Assembly (NCBI GenBank): GCA_934512135.1
Contig: CAKSWT010000009.1
Coordinates: 47,550 to 111,549, forward strand
DNA: 64,000 nt
Origin: an uncultured Oscillospiraceae bacterium
Lineage (GTDB): Bacteria; Bacillota; Clostridia; Oscillospirales; Oscillospiraceae
Direction of reading: 5' to 3'
Shown: in pieces, positions 33,779 through 44,535 of the stretch
How the letters are laid out: each line of letters opens with the position of its first letter
Numbering within the stretch: position 1 is the stretch's first letter
The notes under the pieces: model-generated
Told to the model about the DNA's origin: nothing
The model's input: the letters and a program-made list of their open reading frames with translations, nothing else
Databases searched by the model: none
Program-made: the position numbers and the translations under genes

Positions 33779-36487
33779 ATGGACGCCCTGCTGACCACCC
33801 TTTGGCGCATCACCCAGGGCGCATGGCTCACCGCCGGCGTCATCTGCCTGGTCCGCCTGCTGTTCCGCCCGGTGCTGTCCCCCAAGGCCAAGTATTATCT
33901 GTGGCTGCTTCTGGCCCTGCGGCTGATGCTGCCGGTGCTGCCGGAGAGCCCCATGAGCCTGATGAATTTCCTCCCCGGCAGGGCTCCCTCCACCGTGGCG
34001 GAGGCCTCGGTCTCTCCGGCGGACCCGGAGCTCCCCCTGCCCGCCGAGACCCAGGAGGCGCCTTTGCCTGTCGCCGCCGTCTCCCCGCAGGCCCTGCCCA
34101 CGGCCTCTGCCGCTCCGGCGGCGCAGCCCCTTTCCCGGTCCCGTCTGCTCCTTGGGATCTGGATCGGGGGCATGGCCGTCACCCTGACCGTCTATGGCAT
34201 CCTCTATCTGGTTACGGCGGTGCGGCTTCGCCGTCTGCCGGTGTGCAGCGACAGCGACACCCTCCGTGTATTTCTCCGGCTGAAGCGGGCCTGCGGCATC
34301 CGGGGCAATGTGCTGCTGGTCACCGGCGGCGCCGGGATGCTGGGCAATCCCCTTCACCCCACCATTGTCCTGCCGGTGGAGCGCCACGGCCAGGACACGG
34401 CCCCGATTCTCCTCCACGAGCTGATGCACCATCAGGCCGGGGACCTGTGGCTTGGTCTGCTGTTCCGGCTGCTCACCGTGGTGTACTGGTTCAACCCCGT
34501 GGTCTGGCTGTGCTTCCACTGGGCCGGTCTGGACTGCGAGGCCGCCTGTGACCAGCGGGTATTGGAAACCGGCCTGGTCTCCCCTGGCACCTACGCAGAG
34601 GCCCTCTACGAGGAGGGCGCCCTGCGGGTGGGGAAGGGCGTCCTCACCACCTTCGGCGGCCGCCGTCACAGCCTTAGACGCCGGATTCAGGCCATCGCCC
34701 GGTTCCGCGGCGCCCGGCTGTGGGTCACGGTGCTCACCGCCGCCTTGGCCCTGGGCATCACCGCCTGCACCATGACCGGGGCAGCCTCCTCGGCTCCTAA
34801 GGATCAGGCCTCAGCGCCGGTGGATTTTTCCAGCTACATGGAGAACCATGAGCCTCCCGGAGGGGTCTTTGGCCTCACCTTCCAGGAGCATGTGGACCGG
34901 GGAGTGCTGGACCCGGAGGACGGAGAGCTTACGGATTCCTCCTATGGGGGAATCCGGCGAGAGCAGTTTGTCACAACCGCCGAGCTGGGCGGGCAGCAGG
35001 TGGAAATCACCTATCTCTTCAGTCAAACCGCCCTGTCCCAGGAGACCATCCTGACCCAGGTGTTTGTATCGCCGCCCTCGGATTTGGAGGACTGGCTGGA
35101 GGCCTTGCAGGACCCCTGGCTGGCCCATCTGACCCGGGACACGGATTACAACGGCTTCCGCTGGAACACCCGGGAATATGTGGGGGACTTTATGACCGGG
35201 GAGCAGCTGTCCGCCACGGCAGACGCCCTGGTGGCCTGGGGGCAGGCCCATCCTGCGCCGGACGCCGCCACCGACCCGGACCAGGCCATGGCCGCCATGT
35301 CGGACCGCTGGCGTGTGGTCACCGCCTTCTACACGGAGGACGCAAATCTCTGGCAGTTTAACGGCACCGGGGCCGCCCTGATTGCCGCCCTGCAACGGGA
35401 GGATTCCCCCGGGGAGGACCGTCCCGCCGATGACGCCGCCTCCGATACCGCCGCACAAACCGCCCCTTTGACCGAAACCGTCTCCCCCTATATTCAGGAC
35501 GGCTCGTCGCTCCGCTATGAGGAGACGGCCTGGACCATGACCCCCTCCCAGATCAGCGCCGCCTTTCCCTCCTCCGAAGCCTGGTCCCTTCAGACCGACG
35601 GCCAGCCTGTCCTCCACGGGACCGCTCCTCTGGAGGAGCACCCGGAGGTCACGGACATCTACTATCGCTTCGGCTTTACCACCCCGGGGCTGACCATGAC
35701 CCTTCGCCGGGTGGAGACGCACTACGACCCGGGGCAGATTTCCTACGAGACCCTGCTATCCCAGCGGACAGCGGAGCTGGGACCTCCCACAGACCGGAAC
35801 AACGGCGTCTATTGGGACTTTGGGGAGGTCCAGCTGGAGCTATATCCCCAGCGGAAGGGCCGTATTCAGGAGTGGCTGTGCCACTATGTGGAGACCTATG
35901 ACCCTGGCCTGCTGCCGGAGTCGGACATTCTCTCCTACATTCAGGGAATTCAGCCCCCCATCGGACGCTATGGCTGCACCTATGAGGAGCATGTGGCCGC
36001 CGGGCTGCTGGACCCGGACCGGGGCACTCTGGAGGCCCAGGGAGAAAACGACATCTCCTTCCACACCTTTACCACCACCGTAACCCTGGGGGGCTATGAG
36101 GTTGCCGCCACATACTGCTTCTCTCCCACCATGGCAACCCTGGACAGTGGCCTGGAGGTCCTTACGGAGATCGACGTGACGCCGCCGGAGGGAGTGCCCC
36201 TGAGCCAGTGGATGGCCCAGTTCTCCGGACCCTATGTGGACCGGATGCTCCTGGGACAAAACAGCTGGGCCGCTCCCTTTTCCGTGGGGCCGCTGCTGGG
36301 GGAGGAGCAGCGGACAGTGCTTGCCCAGAGGCTTCTGGATCACACCCCGTCGGTTTCCACCCTGGAGGAGGCCCAGACCTATCTGGATCAGTGGACCTTT
36401 GCCGGATGCTTCTACGACGCGCCCCGGGGTCTGGTGTTTAACGGCACAGGGGTGGCCCTCTATCTCACCGCCAACGGCGGAGACTGA
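33779..36487 (+). CDS. BlaR1-like M56 metallopeptidase with novel duplicated extracellular domain
   Basis: 902 residues. The N-terminal part has membrane helices and the M56 zinc site HELMHH (~213-218) followed by a matching downstream acid region (DCEAACDQRVL). A last helix ends near 335 (LALGITACTM). In place of the penicillin-binding sensor of true BlaR1, the outside part is unfamiliar. A unit around 361-540 (FGLTFQEHVDRGVLDP) recurs around 728-902 (YGCTYEEHVAAGLLDP), both ending in a FNGTG-type motif (LWQFNGTGAALIAAL; LVFNGTGVALYLTA). A middle domain of ~180 residues separates them. Likely a transmembrane sensor whose peptidase inactivates BlaI on an unknown signal. Confidence 0.85.
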   Translation: MDALLTTLWRITQGAWLTAGVICLVRLLFRPVLSPKAKYYLWLLLALRLMLPVLPESPMSLMNFLPGRAPSTVAEASVSPADPELPLPAETQEAPLPVAAVSPQALPTASAAPAAQPLSRSRLLLGIWIGGMAVTLTVYGILYLVTAVRLRRLPVCSDSDTLRVFLRLKRACGIRGNVLLVTGGAGMLGNPLHPTIVLPVERHGQDTAPILLHELMHHQAGDLWLGLLFRLLTVVYWFNPVVWLCFHWAGLDCEAACDQRVLETGLVSPGTYAEALYEEGALRVGKGVLTTFGGRRHSLRRRIQAIARFRGARLWVTVLTAALALGITACTMTGAASSAPKDQASAPVDFSSYMENHEPPGGVFGLTFQEHVDRGVLDPEDGELTDSSYGGIRREQFVTTAELGGQQVEITYLFSQTALSQETILTQVFVSPPSDLEDWLEALQDPWLAHLTRDTDYNGFRWNTREYVGDFMTGEQLSATADALVAWGQAHPAPDAATDPDQAMAAMSDRWRVVTAFYTEDANLWQFNGTGAALIAALQREDSPGEDRPADDAASDTAAQTAPLTETVSPYIQDGSSLRYEETAWTMTPSQISAAFPSSEAWSLQTDGQPVLHGTAPLEEHPEVTDIYYRFGFTTPGLTMTLRRVETHYDPGQISYETLLSQRTAELGPPTDRNNGVYWDFGEVQLELYPQRKGRIQEWLCHYVETYDPGLLPESDILSYIQGIQPPIGRYGCTYEEHVAAGLLDPDRGTLEAQGENDISFHTFTTTVTLGGYEVAATYCFSPTMATLDSGLEVLTEIDVTPPEGVPLSQWMAQFSGPYVDRMLLGQNSWAAPFSVGPLLGEEQRTVLAQRLLDHTPSVSTLEEAQTYLDQWTFAGCFYDAPRGLVFNGTGVALYLTANGGD

Positions 36488-36492
36488 TCCTT

Positions 36493-36525
36493 CCCTCCGG
36501 CAGAGTCTTGGTGCCTGCCGGAGGG
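36493..36525 (+). terminator. Terminator of BlaI-BlaR operon
   Basis: Stem CCCTCCGGCAG/CTGCCGGAGGG directly after the BlaR-like stop codon. Confidence 0.7.
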
Positions 36526-36568
36526 CCAAAAAACTCCCAAAGTCGGAACGAGAACCCATCCTTTCCCG

Positions 36569-36597
36569 TTGACATTCCGGCTTCCGTCTATTATACT
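36569..36597 (+). promoter_or_regulatory. Promoter of CNNM/CorC gene
   Basis: TTGACA (36569-36574) and TATACT (36592-36597), 17 bp apart, ~40 bp before the start codon. Confidence 0.88.
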
Positions 36598-36635
36598 AGA
36601 AATGCTATCTATTTTTGAAGGGAGTTTTTTATTTC

Positions 36636-37991
36636 ATGGACGACGCAGACCCTGGCAGTACGATTTTACGACTGTTACTGCTGTTCCTTCTGATTTTGGT
36701 GAACGCATTTTTCGCCATGTCGGAAATCGCCATCATTTCCTTAAACGACGCAAAGCTGCAAAAGCAGGCCGAGGAGGGCAACAAAAAGGCGGCCCAGGTG
36801 TTGAAGCTCATCTCCAACTCCAGCGGCTTCCTCTCCACCATCCAGATCGGCGTGACCCTGGCGGGATTCCTGACCTCCGCCCTGGCGGCCCAGAGCTTTG
36901 CGGTGAATCTGGCCAACGCCATCGGCCACACCGCCATTGCCCATGTGATCCCCAAGGCCGTCATCAGCGGCGTTTCCACAGTGCTCATTACCCTGCTGAT
37001 GAGCTACTTCTCTCTGGTGCTGGGGGAGCTGGTCCCCAAGAAAATCGCCATGCAGAAGCCGGAGCAGGTCTCCTTTAAGGTGGTCTCCACCCTGCTGGTG
37101 GTCCACACGGTGGCCCGGCCCTTTGTAAAGATCCTCTCCCTGTCCACCAACGCCGTGGTTCGGCTTCTGGGCATGGACCCCAACGCCGACGAGGAGACGG
37201 TCACCGAGGAGGAAATCCGCATGATGGTGGACGTGGGCCAGGAAAAAGGCGTGATTGAGCATTCCCAGAAGGAAATGATCAACAACATATTCGAGTTTGA
37301 CGACATTGATGTCTCCGACGTGATGACCCATCGGACGGACATGGCCTGTGTGGCCTCTGACGACCACATCAGCGACGTGATCCAGCTGTCCATTGCCGAG
37401 GGCTATTCCCGAATCCCCGTCTACGGGGACGACCTGGACAACATCATCGGCATCGTCTACATCAAGGATCTGCTGAAATACATCGGAACGGACCTGCCGG
37501 ACACCGAGCTTCTCACAGACCATATGCGGAAGGCCTACTACGTCCCCGAGAGCAAGCGCTGCGGCGACCTGTTCTCCGAGATGACGGAAAAACATGTGCA
37601 GATGGCCATTGTGGTGGACGAATACGGCGGCACCGCCGGACTTGTCACCCTGGAGGACCTGTTGGAGGCCATTGTGGGCAACATCCAGGACGAATACGAC
37701 AACGAGGAAGAGGAGATCTCCAAAATCAACGAGACCACCTTTACCATTGAAGGCACCACGGACCTGGAGGAGGTGGAGGATCTTATCCCCGTCCACTTCC
37801 CTGAGGGAGACTACGACACCCTGGCGGGCTTCCTCATCAGCCAGCTGGGCTTCCTGCCGGAGGACGGCCAGAAGAACATTGTGGTCTATGAAAACGTGCG
37901 GTTTACCATCCTCTCGGTGGAGGAGCACCGCATTGAAAAGGTCCAGGTGGAACTGCTGGAGGCCCCCGCCCAGCCGGAGGAATCCAAATAA
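36636..37991 (+). CDS. CNNM/DUF21 membrane protein with CBS pair and CorC domain (hemolysin C-like)
   Basis: 451 residues: an N-terminal DUF21 membrane domain (LLLLFLLILVNAFFAMSEIA, then SLVLGELVPKKIAMQ), a CBS pair (VSDVMTHRTDMACV, then RIPVYGDDLDNIIGIVYIKDLL and IVVDEYGGTAGLVTLEDLLE) and a C-terminal CorC_HlyC domain. Relatives handle Mg2+/Co2+ efflux or homeostasis. The ATG at 36636 has GGGAG upstream; an in-frame TTG at 36615 is less likely. Transcribed from its own consensus promoter and ended by a strong hairpin. Confidence 0.9.
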   Translation: MDDADPGSTILRLLLLFLLILVNAFFAMSEIAIISLNDAKLQKQAEEGNKKAAQVLKLISNSSGFLSTIQIGVTLAGFLTSALAAQSFAVNLANAIGHTAIAHVIPKAVISGVSTVLITLLMSYFSLVLGELVPKKIAMQKPEQVSFKVVSTLLVVHTVARPFVKILSLSTNAVVRLLGMDPNADEETVTEEEIRMMVDVGQEKGVIEHSQKEMINNIFEFDDIDVSDVMTHRTDMACVASDDHISDVIQLSIAEGYSRIPVYGDDLDNIIGIVYIKDLLKYIGTDLPDTELLTDHMRKAYYVPESKRCGDLFSEMTEKHVQMAIVVDEYGGTAGLVTLEDLLEAIVGNIQDEYDNEEEEISKINETTFTIEGTTDLEEVEDLIPVHFPEGDYDTLAGFLISQLGFLPEDGQKNIVVYENVRFTILSVEEHRIEKVQVELLEAPAQPEESK

Positions 37992-38001
37992 CCCAAAGAT
38001 A

Positions 38002-38040
38002 AATTCTGCCCCTTACACCGTGGGTGTAAGGGGCAGAATT
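38002..38040. terminator. Bidirectional terminator
   Basis: An 18-bp perfect stem (core CTGCCCCTTACACC/GGTGTAAGGGGCAG) between the convergent CNNM and carboxypeptidase genes. Confidence 0.88.
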
Positions 38041-39167
38041 TATCCCATCCAAAGGGCCCGGGCCATACGGCCCATCAGTGCCCCCCAGGTCAGCCGGTCC
38101 ACCGACTGCTCCGCCACCAAAGGGACCCGGGCCAGGACCTGGTCCCCCTGGCGCAGAATCAGCTCCCCCAGGGTCTGCCCCTGGGCCACCGGCCCGGAGA
38201 CCCGGTCCGCCAGACGGACCTCCCGGGACAGCTCCGCTCCCTGCTCCAGCAGCACCGGCTCCGCCCCCTGGGGTACGGGCTGTACCGTCTCCCGGACCCC
38301 CAGCTCCACCGGCACCGGGGGAAAGACCTCCTCCCCCACCGGGTCCACCAGCTGATAGTTGGCAAAGCCGTATTCCAGCAGGGCCTTGGCGGACTCAAAC
38401 CGGTCCGTGCTGCTCTGGCAGTGCATCACCACGGCGATCAGCTCCATGTTCTCCCGCTCCGCCGAGGCCGCCATGCAGTAGCCCGCCCCCTGGGTGTACC
38501 CTGTTTTCAGCCCCGTGGTTCCGGGGTAAAACCGCACCAGCTTGTTGGTGTTGCTCAGGCCGAAGGTCCCATCCCGGACGGTGTCCATCCAGATGGTGGT
38601 GAAGGCCCGAATGGGGTCGTGGCGCAGCAGCTCCCGGGACATCACGGCAATATCCCGGGCCGTGGTGTAGTGGACATCCGCTCCGGCTGCATCGTCCAGC
38701 CCGGTGCAGTTGGCAAAGTGGGTGTGGGTCATCCCCAGCTCCTCCGCCCGGCGGTTCATCCGCTCCACAAAGGCATCCTCGCTGCCCGCCACCGCCTCCG
38801 CCAGGGCTGCGGCACAGTCGTTGGCCGAGGACACCACCACGCACTTTACCATGTCCCTCAGGCTCATCTCCTCGTTTTCCTCCAAATAAATTTGGCTGCC
38901 CCCCTTGGCCGCTGCCGCCGCCGAGGTGGTCACCATCTGGTCCCACTGGAGCTGTCCCCGGTCCAGGGCCTCCATCACCAGCAGCAGAGTCATGATTTTG
39001 GTGACGCTGGCCGGGGCCAGCTGCCGGTCCGCCTCCTGCTCTCCGAGGACGGTCCCTGTGGTTCGGTCCATGAGAATCCAGGACGGCGCCGGGACCTCCG
39101 GGGCCCCCAGACAGCGCCCCGTCAGTATCAGCGCCAGCACCACCGTCAATATCGCTTTTCTGCCCAT
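38040..39167 (-). CDS. D-alanyl-D-alanine carboxypeptidase (low-molecular-weight PBP)
   Basis: 375 residues with a signal peptide (AILTVVLALILTGRCLGA). The serine-peptidase S11 triad of motifs is complete: SVTK (LAPASVTKIMTLLLVME), SAN (VVSSANDCAAAL) and KTG (GLKTGYTQGAGYC). The C-terminal PBP5-like beta domain follows. It trims the terminal D-Ala of peptidoglycan stems outside the membrane. The ATG at 39165-39167 has CGGAGGG upstream. The sporulation homologue DacF is a possible identity in a spore former. Confidence 0.93.
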   Translation of the reverse strand: MGRKAILTVVLALILTGRCLGAPEVPAPSWILMDRTTGTVLGEQEADRQLAPASVTKIMTLLLVMEALDRGQLQWDQMVTTSAAAAAKGGSQIYLEENEEMSLRDMVKCVVVSSANDCAAALAEAVAGSEDAFVERMNRRAEELGMTHTHFANCTGLDDAAGADVHYTTARDIAVMSRELLRHDPIRAFTTIWMDTVRDGTFGLSNTNKLVRFYPGTTGLKTGYTQGAGYCMAASAERENMELIAVVMHCQSSTDRFESAKALLEYGFANYQLVDPVGEEVFPPVPVELGVRETVQPVPQGAEPVLLEQGAELSREVRLADRVSGPVAQGQTLGELILRQGDQVLARVPLVAEQSVDRLTWGALMGRMARALWMG

Positions 39168-39228
39168 TGTCTGTCCCTCCGTTTCCTTGGTAGAGCCTAT
39201 GTACCCGGGGGGAGGGTTATGAAAAAAA

Positions 39229-39252
39229 GCGCCTGACCCGAAGGTCAGGCGC
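39229..39252. terminator. Hairpin between AEC transporter and carboxypeptidase genes
   Basis: Perfect GCGCCTGACC/GGTCAGGCGC stem, preceded on the plus strand by an A-run that becomes a T-run for minus-strand transcripts. Confidence 0.8.
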
Positions 39253-39288
39253 AGAAGGGGCAAACGCATTTTCCGCAGAGGGGGATTG

Positions 39289-40230
39289 TTACAGCAGGGC
39301 CATGCCCAGGGAGACCAGGGGTAGGGTGATGAGACAGGCCAGGGTGGTGAGCATCACCGAGCACACCGCATAGTCTCCGTCGGAGCCGTTGTTCTTGGAG
39401 AGCATGGCCACCATATTGATGGCCGGCAGGCCGGTGAGGAAGGTGACGGTTCCCGCCATATCCGCCGGCACATGGCACAGCCCCATGACCACAAAGTAGA
39501 TAAGCGGCAGCACAATCATCTTCAGGCCGATCTCCGCATAGAGCTCCCGGCACTTCAGCACCCGCCGCACATCTGTCAGAGACAGCATACCGCCGATATA
39601 GATCAGAGACAGGGGCATACTGGCCGCCCCCAGCTTGCTCAGCGCCGTGGTGAGGACCTTGGGCAGGTGGAGATTCAGCAGCACCAAAATCGTGGCCCCG
39701 ATAATGGCCACCAGGGCCGGAGAGAGAAGGTTTTTCAGCCCCTTGAGGGACAGCGGCGCCTTCTCCTTGGTCACCGGCTGGGTCAGGGACACGCCGTAGG
39801 TCCAGAACAGCCCCTGGTCCAAAATGGTGAACAGGGAGATATACAGCAGAGCGGTGTTGGGATACAGCTCCACCACCAGGGGAATCCCCATAAAGCCCAC
39901 GTTTCCGAACATCACAATGGCCCGGAACACCTTGGCCCGGTTTCCCTTTAGGTGGAACACCGTCTCCAGGGCCTTGGACAGCAGCCCCAGCAGCAGATAC
40001 AGCAGGGCGGTGAGGGGGATCATCAGCAGGCTCTCCGCCAGGCCCTGGCGGGTGGCTCCCTCGGCGGTGTTGATAAAGATATAGGCCGGCAGCGCCATGC
40101 GCATAACCAGCTTTGACACGTTCCCCAGGGACCGTTCATCCAAAATCCCGAACCGAACTGCAAGAATTCCCATGGCAATCAGGATCAGGAAGATTCCGAT
40201 TTGGTTGAGTACAATAAAAAACTGTTCCAT
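39289..40230 (-). CDS. AEC-family (auxin efflux carrier-type) transporter
   Basis: 313 residues, about ten hydrophobic helices in two similar halves, as in AEC/Mem_trans permeases. Helpful segments are MRMALPAYIFINTAEG, FGNVGFMGIPLVVELYP and TGLPAINMVAMLSKNNG. Bacterial members move malate, malonate or other organic acids, or amino-acid derivatives. The ATG has GAGGAG upstream. Single-gene unit; substrate not deducible. Confidence 0.88.
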   Translation of the reverse strand: MEQFFIVLNQIGIFLILIAMGILAVRFGILDERSLGNVSKLVMRMALPAYIFINTAEGATRQGLAESLLMIPLTALLYLLLGLLSKALETVFHLKGNRAKVFRAIVMFGNVGFMGIPLVVELYPNTALLYISLFTILDQGLFWTYGVSLTQPVTKEKAPLSLKGLKNLLSPALVAIIGATILVLLNLHLPKVLTTALSKLGAASMPLSLIYIGGMLSLTDVRRVLKCRELYAEIGLKMIVLPLIYFVVMGLCHVPADMAGTVTFLTGLPAINMVAMLSKNNGSDGDYAVCSVMLTTLACLITLPLVSLGMALL

Positions 40231-40295
40231 ATATGCTCCTCATTTCCTATTCTACGGTATATGATACCCCGGCCCTCTCCCCATGTCAACAAAAA

Positions 40296-40322
40296 GCCGC
40301 CGGAGGAGCTTCCTCCGGCGGC
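40296..40322. terminator. Terminator of LytTR gene
   Basis: Stem GCCGCCGGAGGA/TCCTCCGGCGGC next to an A-run (a T-run for minus-strand transcripts), right after the LytTR stop. Confidence 0.85.
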
Positions 40323-40332
40323 CCTGATTTGA

Positions 40333-41085
40333 TTATTTTCCCCGCTGGAACAGCTCCTGAATCAGGCTGTTCTCCCGGGTCATATCCGTGAGAATCACGG
40401 CGCAGCAGCCGCTTCTGGGCTGATAACAGTGGAGCCGGAGATACCGCTCTCCGTCCTCCCACAGGTCCTCCAGAGTTCGGGCGGTGCCGTTGATGGCCAC
40501 GTCGGCAAACACCGTCAGCCACTTGGGATTTCCCAAGCCCTTCAGCGCCGTCAGGGGCCGGTCCCGGACCTCCCGGGTCTGCTCCAGCTGCTCCATGGCC
40601 CGGTTGCAGTACCGCACCACAAACTCCGCCCCGCCTCCTCGGCTTCGATACACCAGCTCCATCACGCAAAGGGGCATGGGCATGGTCCCCAGCCACTGGT
40701 CCAGCGTCTCCGCCGGACAGGGGGCCAATTCCTTCGCCGGGGCCCCGGGGCTGGGCTTCTCCCGGACCCGGTCCGTCCGAATCCGCCGCTTAAACCGGGT
40801 GCCGTCGGTCATGGTGATGACCCCGTCCTTTTCCCCCTTGATATAGCCCTTGGCCACCACAATCCCCCGGTTTACGCTGACAAAGGCCTCCTCCGGCAGA
40901 TCGCCATAGACATCCCGAAGGCTCCGGTTGGTACACAGCGCACTGCCGTCCTTCCGGGTGATTTTGGTCTTTCGCCCCTCAATGGTCAGATAGGTGATCT
41001 CCTCCACCGGGACCTGTATCTTGCGATAATCCGCCTGTACCGTCAAGTACTGCCGCTCCCCCACCTCTGGCACAACCCCTTCCAT
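40333..41085 (-). CDS. LytTR-type DNA-binding regulator with PAS-like C-terminus
   Basis: 250 residues. The N-terminal ~100 form a LytTR domain (VEEITYLTIEGRKTKITRKD, then NRSLRDVYGDLPEEAFVSVNRGIVVAKGYI). The rest resembles a PAS sensor (MPMPLCVMELVYRSRGG, then VRYCNRAMEQLEQTRE, ending VILTDMTRENSLIQELF). LytTR-PAS order is the reverse of most response regulators, and no receiver domain is present. It may sense a small ligand or redox state directly. Divergent neighbours give no clear target. Confidence 0.82.
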   Translation of the reverse strand: MEGVVPEVGERQYLTVQADYRKIQVPVEEITYLTIEGRKTKITRKDGSALCTNRSLRDVYGDLPEEAFVSVNRGIVVAKGYIKGEKDGVITMTDGTRFKRRIRTDRVREKPSPGAPAKELAPCPAETLDQWLGTMPMPLCVMELVYRSRGGGAEFVVRYCNRAMEQLEQTREVRDRPLTALKGLGNPKWLTVFADVAINGTARTLEDLWEDGERYLRLHCYQPRSGCCAVILTDMTRENSLIQELFQRGK

Positions 41086-41238
41086 ACGTCCTTAGGAACA
41101 TTGTATCAGAGCCTTAATTTTATGTCAACTCCCATTCTAACAAAATTTTTGTCCAGGGAGCTGTCCCGGTCCCGGGTTTTCTCGAAAATTCCCCTGTATT
41201 CCCGCATATTGTGGTGAATTCTCTGGGAGATACAAGAG

Positions 41239-41268
41239 ATAGGGCGTCGGAGGCCTCCGACGCCCTAT
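41239..41268. terminator. Perfect palindrome downstream of lipoprotein gene
   Basis: A 26-bp perfect palindrome (half-site AGGGCGTCGGAGG) extended by AT on each side, 20 bp after the lipoprotein stop. A likely terminator, though no long T-run is seen. The rest of 41086-41288 holds nothing else clear. Confidence 0.6.
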
Positions 41269-41288
41269 GCTCCGTTATGTTAAGTTCG

Positions 41289-42032
41289 TTACTCCGCTGG
41301 CTCCACCGCCAAAAGGTGATAGGCGAAGTAGGGTCCCCCCTCCGCCGGCTCTCCCGCCTCCAGGGTCAGGTCATAGACCGCCCCCTCCAGCTGCCCCTGG
41401 CAGCGGTAGGTGCCGTCCTCCTGCTCCACCGGCTCGGTGAGGGTCCAGGATGCCGTGGGGGCCTCTCCCTTGCGCACCTGGTAGTAGTCCGTGCCATCCC
41501 GATACTCCCAGGTCACCAGGGGATTCTCCTCCCCCAGAGAGGGATACTGGTCCGGCTCCTGGCCAAAGAGGGCCCTCACATAGGGTGCCAGGTCCGCTTG
41601 GCTGATTTCCCAGGTCTCTCCCAGGTCCTCCAGGGCCTCGCTGTAGGGCCCCGCCCGGTCGATGAGATAGGCCAGGGCCCGCCAGAAATAGACCCCGTCC
41701 TGGCTGTCATAGCTCAGGCCGTCCTCATCCACCGCCCTCAGGGCGCTTTCCATCGCCAGGTCTGTCAGGTCCCGGGCCGTCTCCGGCTCCTCCACCGAGG
41801 CCGCCGGCTCCTGGGATGCCGAAGCCTGGGAATCTGAAGCCTGGGATGCCTCCGAATCCTGGGGCCCCTGGGTGGTCTTGGCCCCCTCCTGGGGCGCGGA
41901 GGCCATGTCCTGGACCCCGAAGGCCGGGGCGGCGGTATCGGCGGCAGGCTGGGAAGGAGCGGTTTCCCCGCAGCCGGAGAGCAGCAGGCTCAGCGCCAGC
42001 CCCAGGGACAGCAGAATTTTATCTTGTTTCAT
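41289..42032 (-). CDS. Putative lipoprotein
   Basis: 247 residues with a lipobox (ILLSLGLALSLLLSGCGE), a long Ser/Ala/Gln/Pro-rich linker (~residues 25-80) and a C-terminal globular part (~85-247) with repeated Trp/Tyr strands (VTWEYRDGTDYYQVRKGE, then WTLTEPVEQEDGTYRC). No family recognised; the second part may be a small beta domain binding something in the wall. GAGGTGG before the ATG. Single-gene unit. Confidence 0.75.
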   Translation of the reverse strand: MKQDKILLSLGLALSLLLSGCGETAPSQPAADTAAPAFGVQDMASAPQEGAKTTQGPQDSEASQASDSQASASQEPAASVEEPETARDLTDLAMESALRAVDEDGLSYDSQDGVYFWRALAYLIDRAGPYSEALEDLGETWEISQADLAPYVRALFGQEPDQYPSLGEENPLVTWEYRDGTDYYQVRKGEAPTASWTLTEPVEQEDGTYRCQGQLEGAVYDLTLEAGEPAEGGPYFAYHLLAVEPAE

Positions 42033-42177
42033 GGGTTCCACCTCGTTTTCGGAATATGTGCACCATAACACATTTTGTGGAAAAATGCAACCGCCTCCGG
42101 GGCCGGGAGGGCCCTTTCTCTTTTGCAATGCGCACAAAAAAATCTTTCAAAGGGTCTTTTTTTTGGCAAAAACCCAA

Positions 42178-42300
42178 TTGACCTCCGAGGGGATCTGCGG
42201 TATAATCCATTCATACAGCAAAGGCGCTGTGAGGTCATGGTCATCTCACGGCGCCTCTATCGTTATCTGACCTATCCGGAGATCAATTCATAAAGGAGTC
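42178..42300 (+). promoter_or_regulatory. Promoter and structured leader of glutamine synthetase gene
   Basis: TTGACC (42178-42183) and TATAAT (42201-42206), 17 bp apart. The 5' leader starts near 42213 and contains a hairpin (42222-42233 with 42245-42256, GGCGC-GTGAG arms). A tiny frame of 18 codons (42237-42293, ATG in the hairpin loop) ends just before the AAAGGAG of the synthetase gene. Both could be regulatory, for example attenuation or coupling to nitrogen supply. Function is inference. Confidence 0.6.
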
Positions 42301-42308
42301 TGATTCTT

Positions 42309-44396
<2,088 letters not shown>

Positions 44397-44412
44397 TCTC
44401 TGACAAACCGTT

Positions 44413-44450
44413 GCCCCCGGCGCCCCTTTCTTGGGCGCCGGGGGCTTTTC
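44413..44450 (+). terminator. Terminator of glutamine synthetase gene
   Basis: Stem GCCCCCGGCGCCC/GGGCGCCGGGGGC followed by TTTTCC. Confidence 0.9.
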
Positions 44451-44462
44451 CTAGATTGGCTG

Positions 44463-44491
44463 TTGCAATTTGTCCCCTTTCCCTGTAAACT
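44463..44491 (+). promoter_or_regulatory. Promoter of FAD oxidoreductase gene
   Basis: TTGCAA (44463-44468) and TAAACT (44486-44491), 17 bp apart, 45 bp upstream of the start codon. Confidence 0.65.
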
Positions 44492-44535
44492 AGAGCTATA
44501 TCAGGTCCGGTCTGCCGGACAGCAAGGAGGACAAT

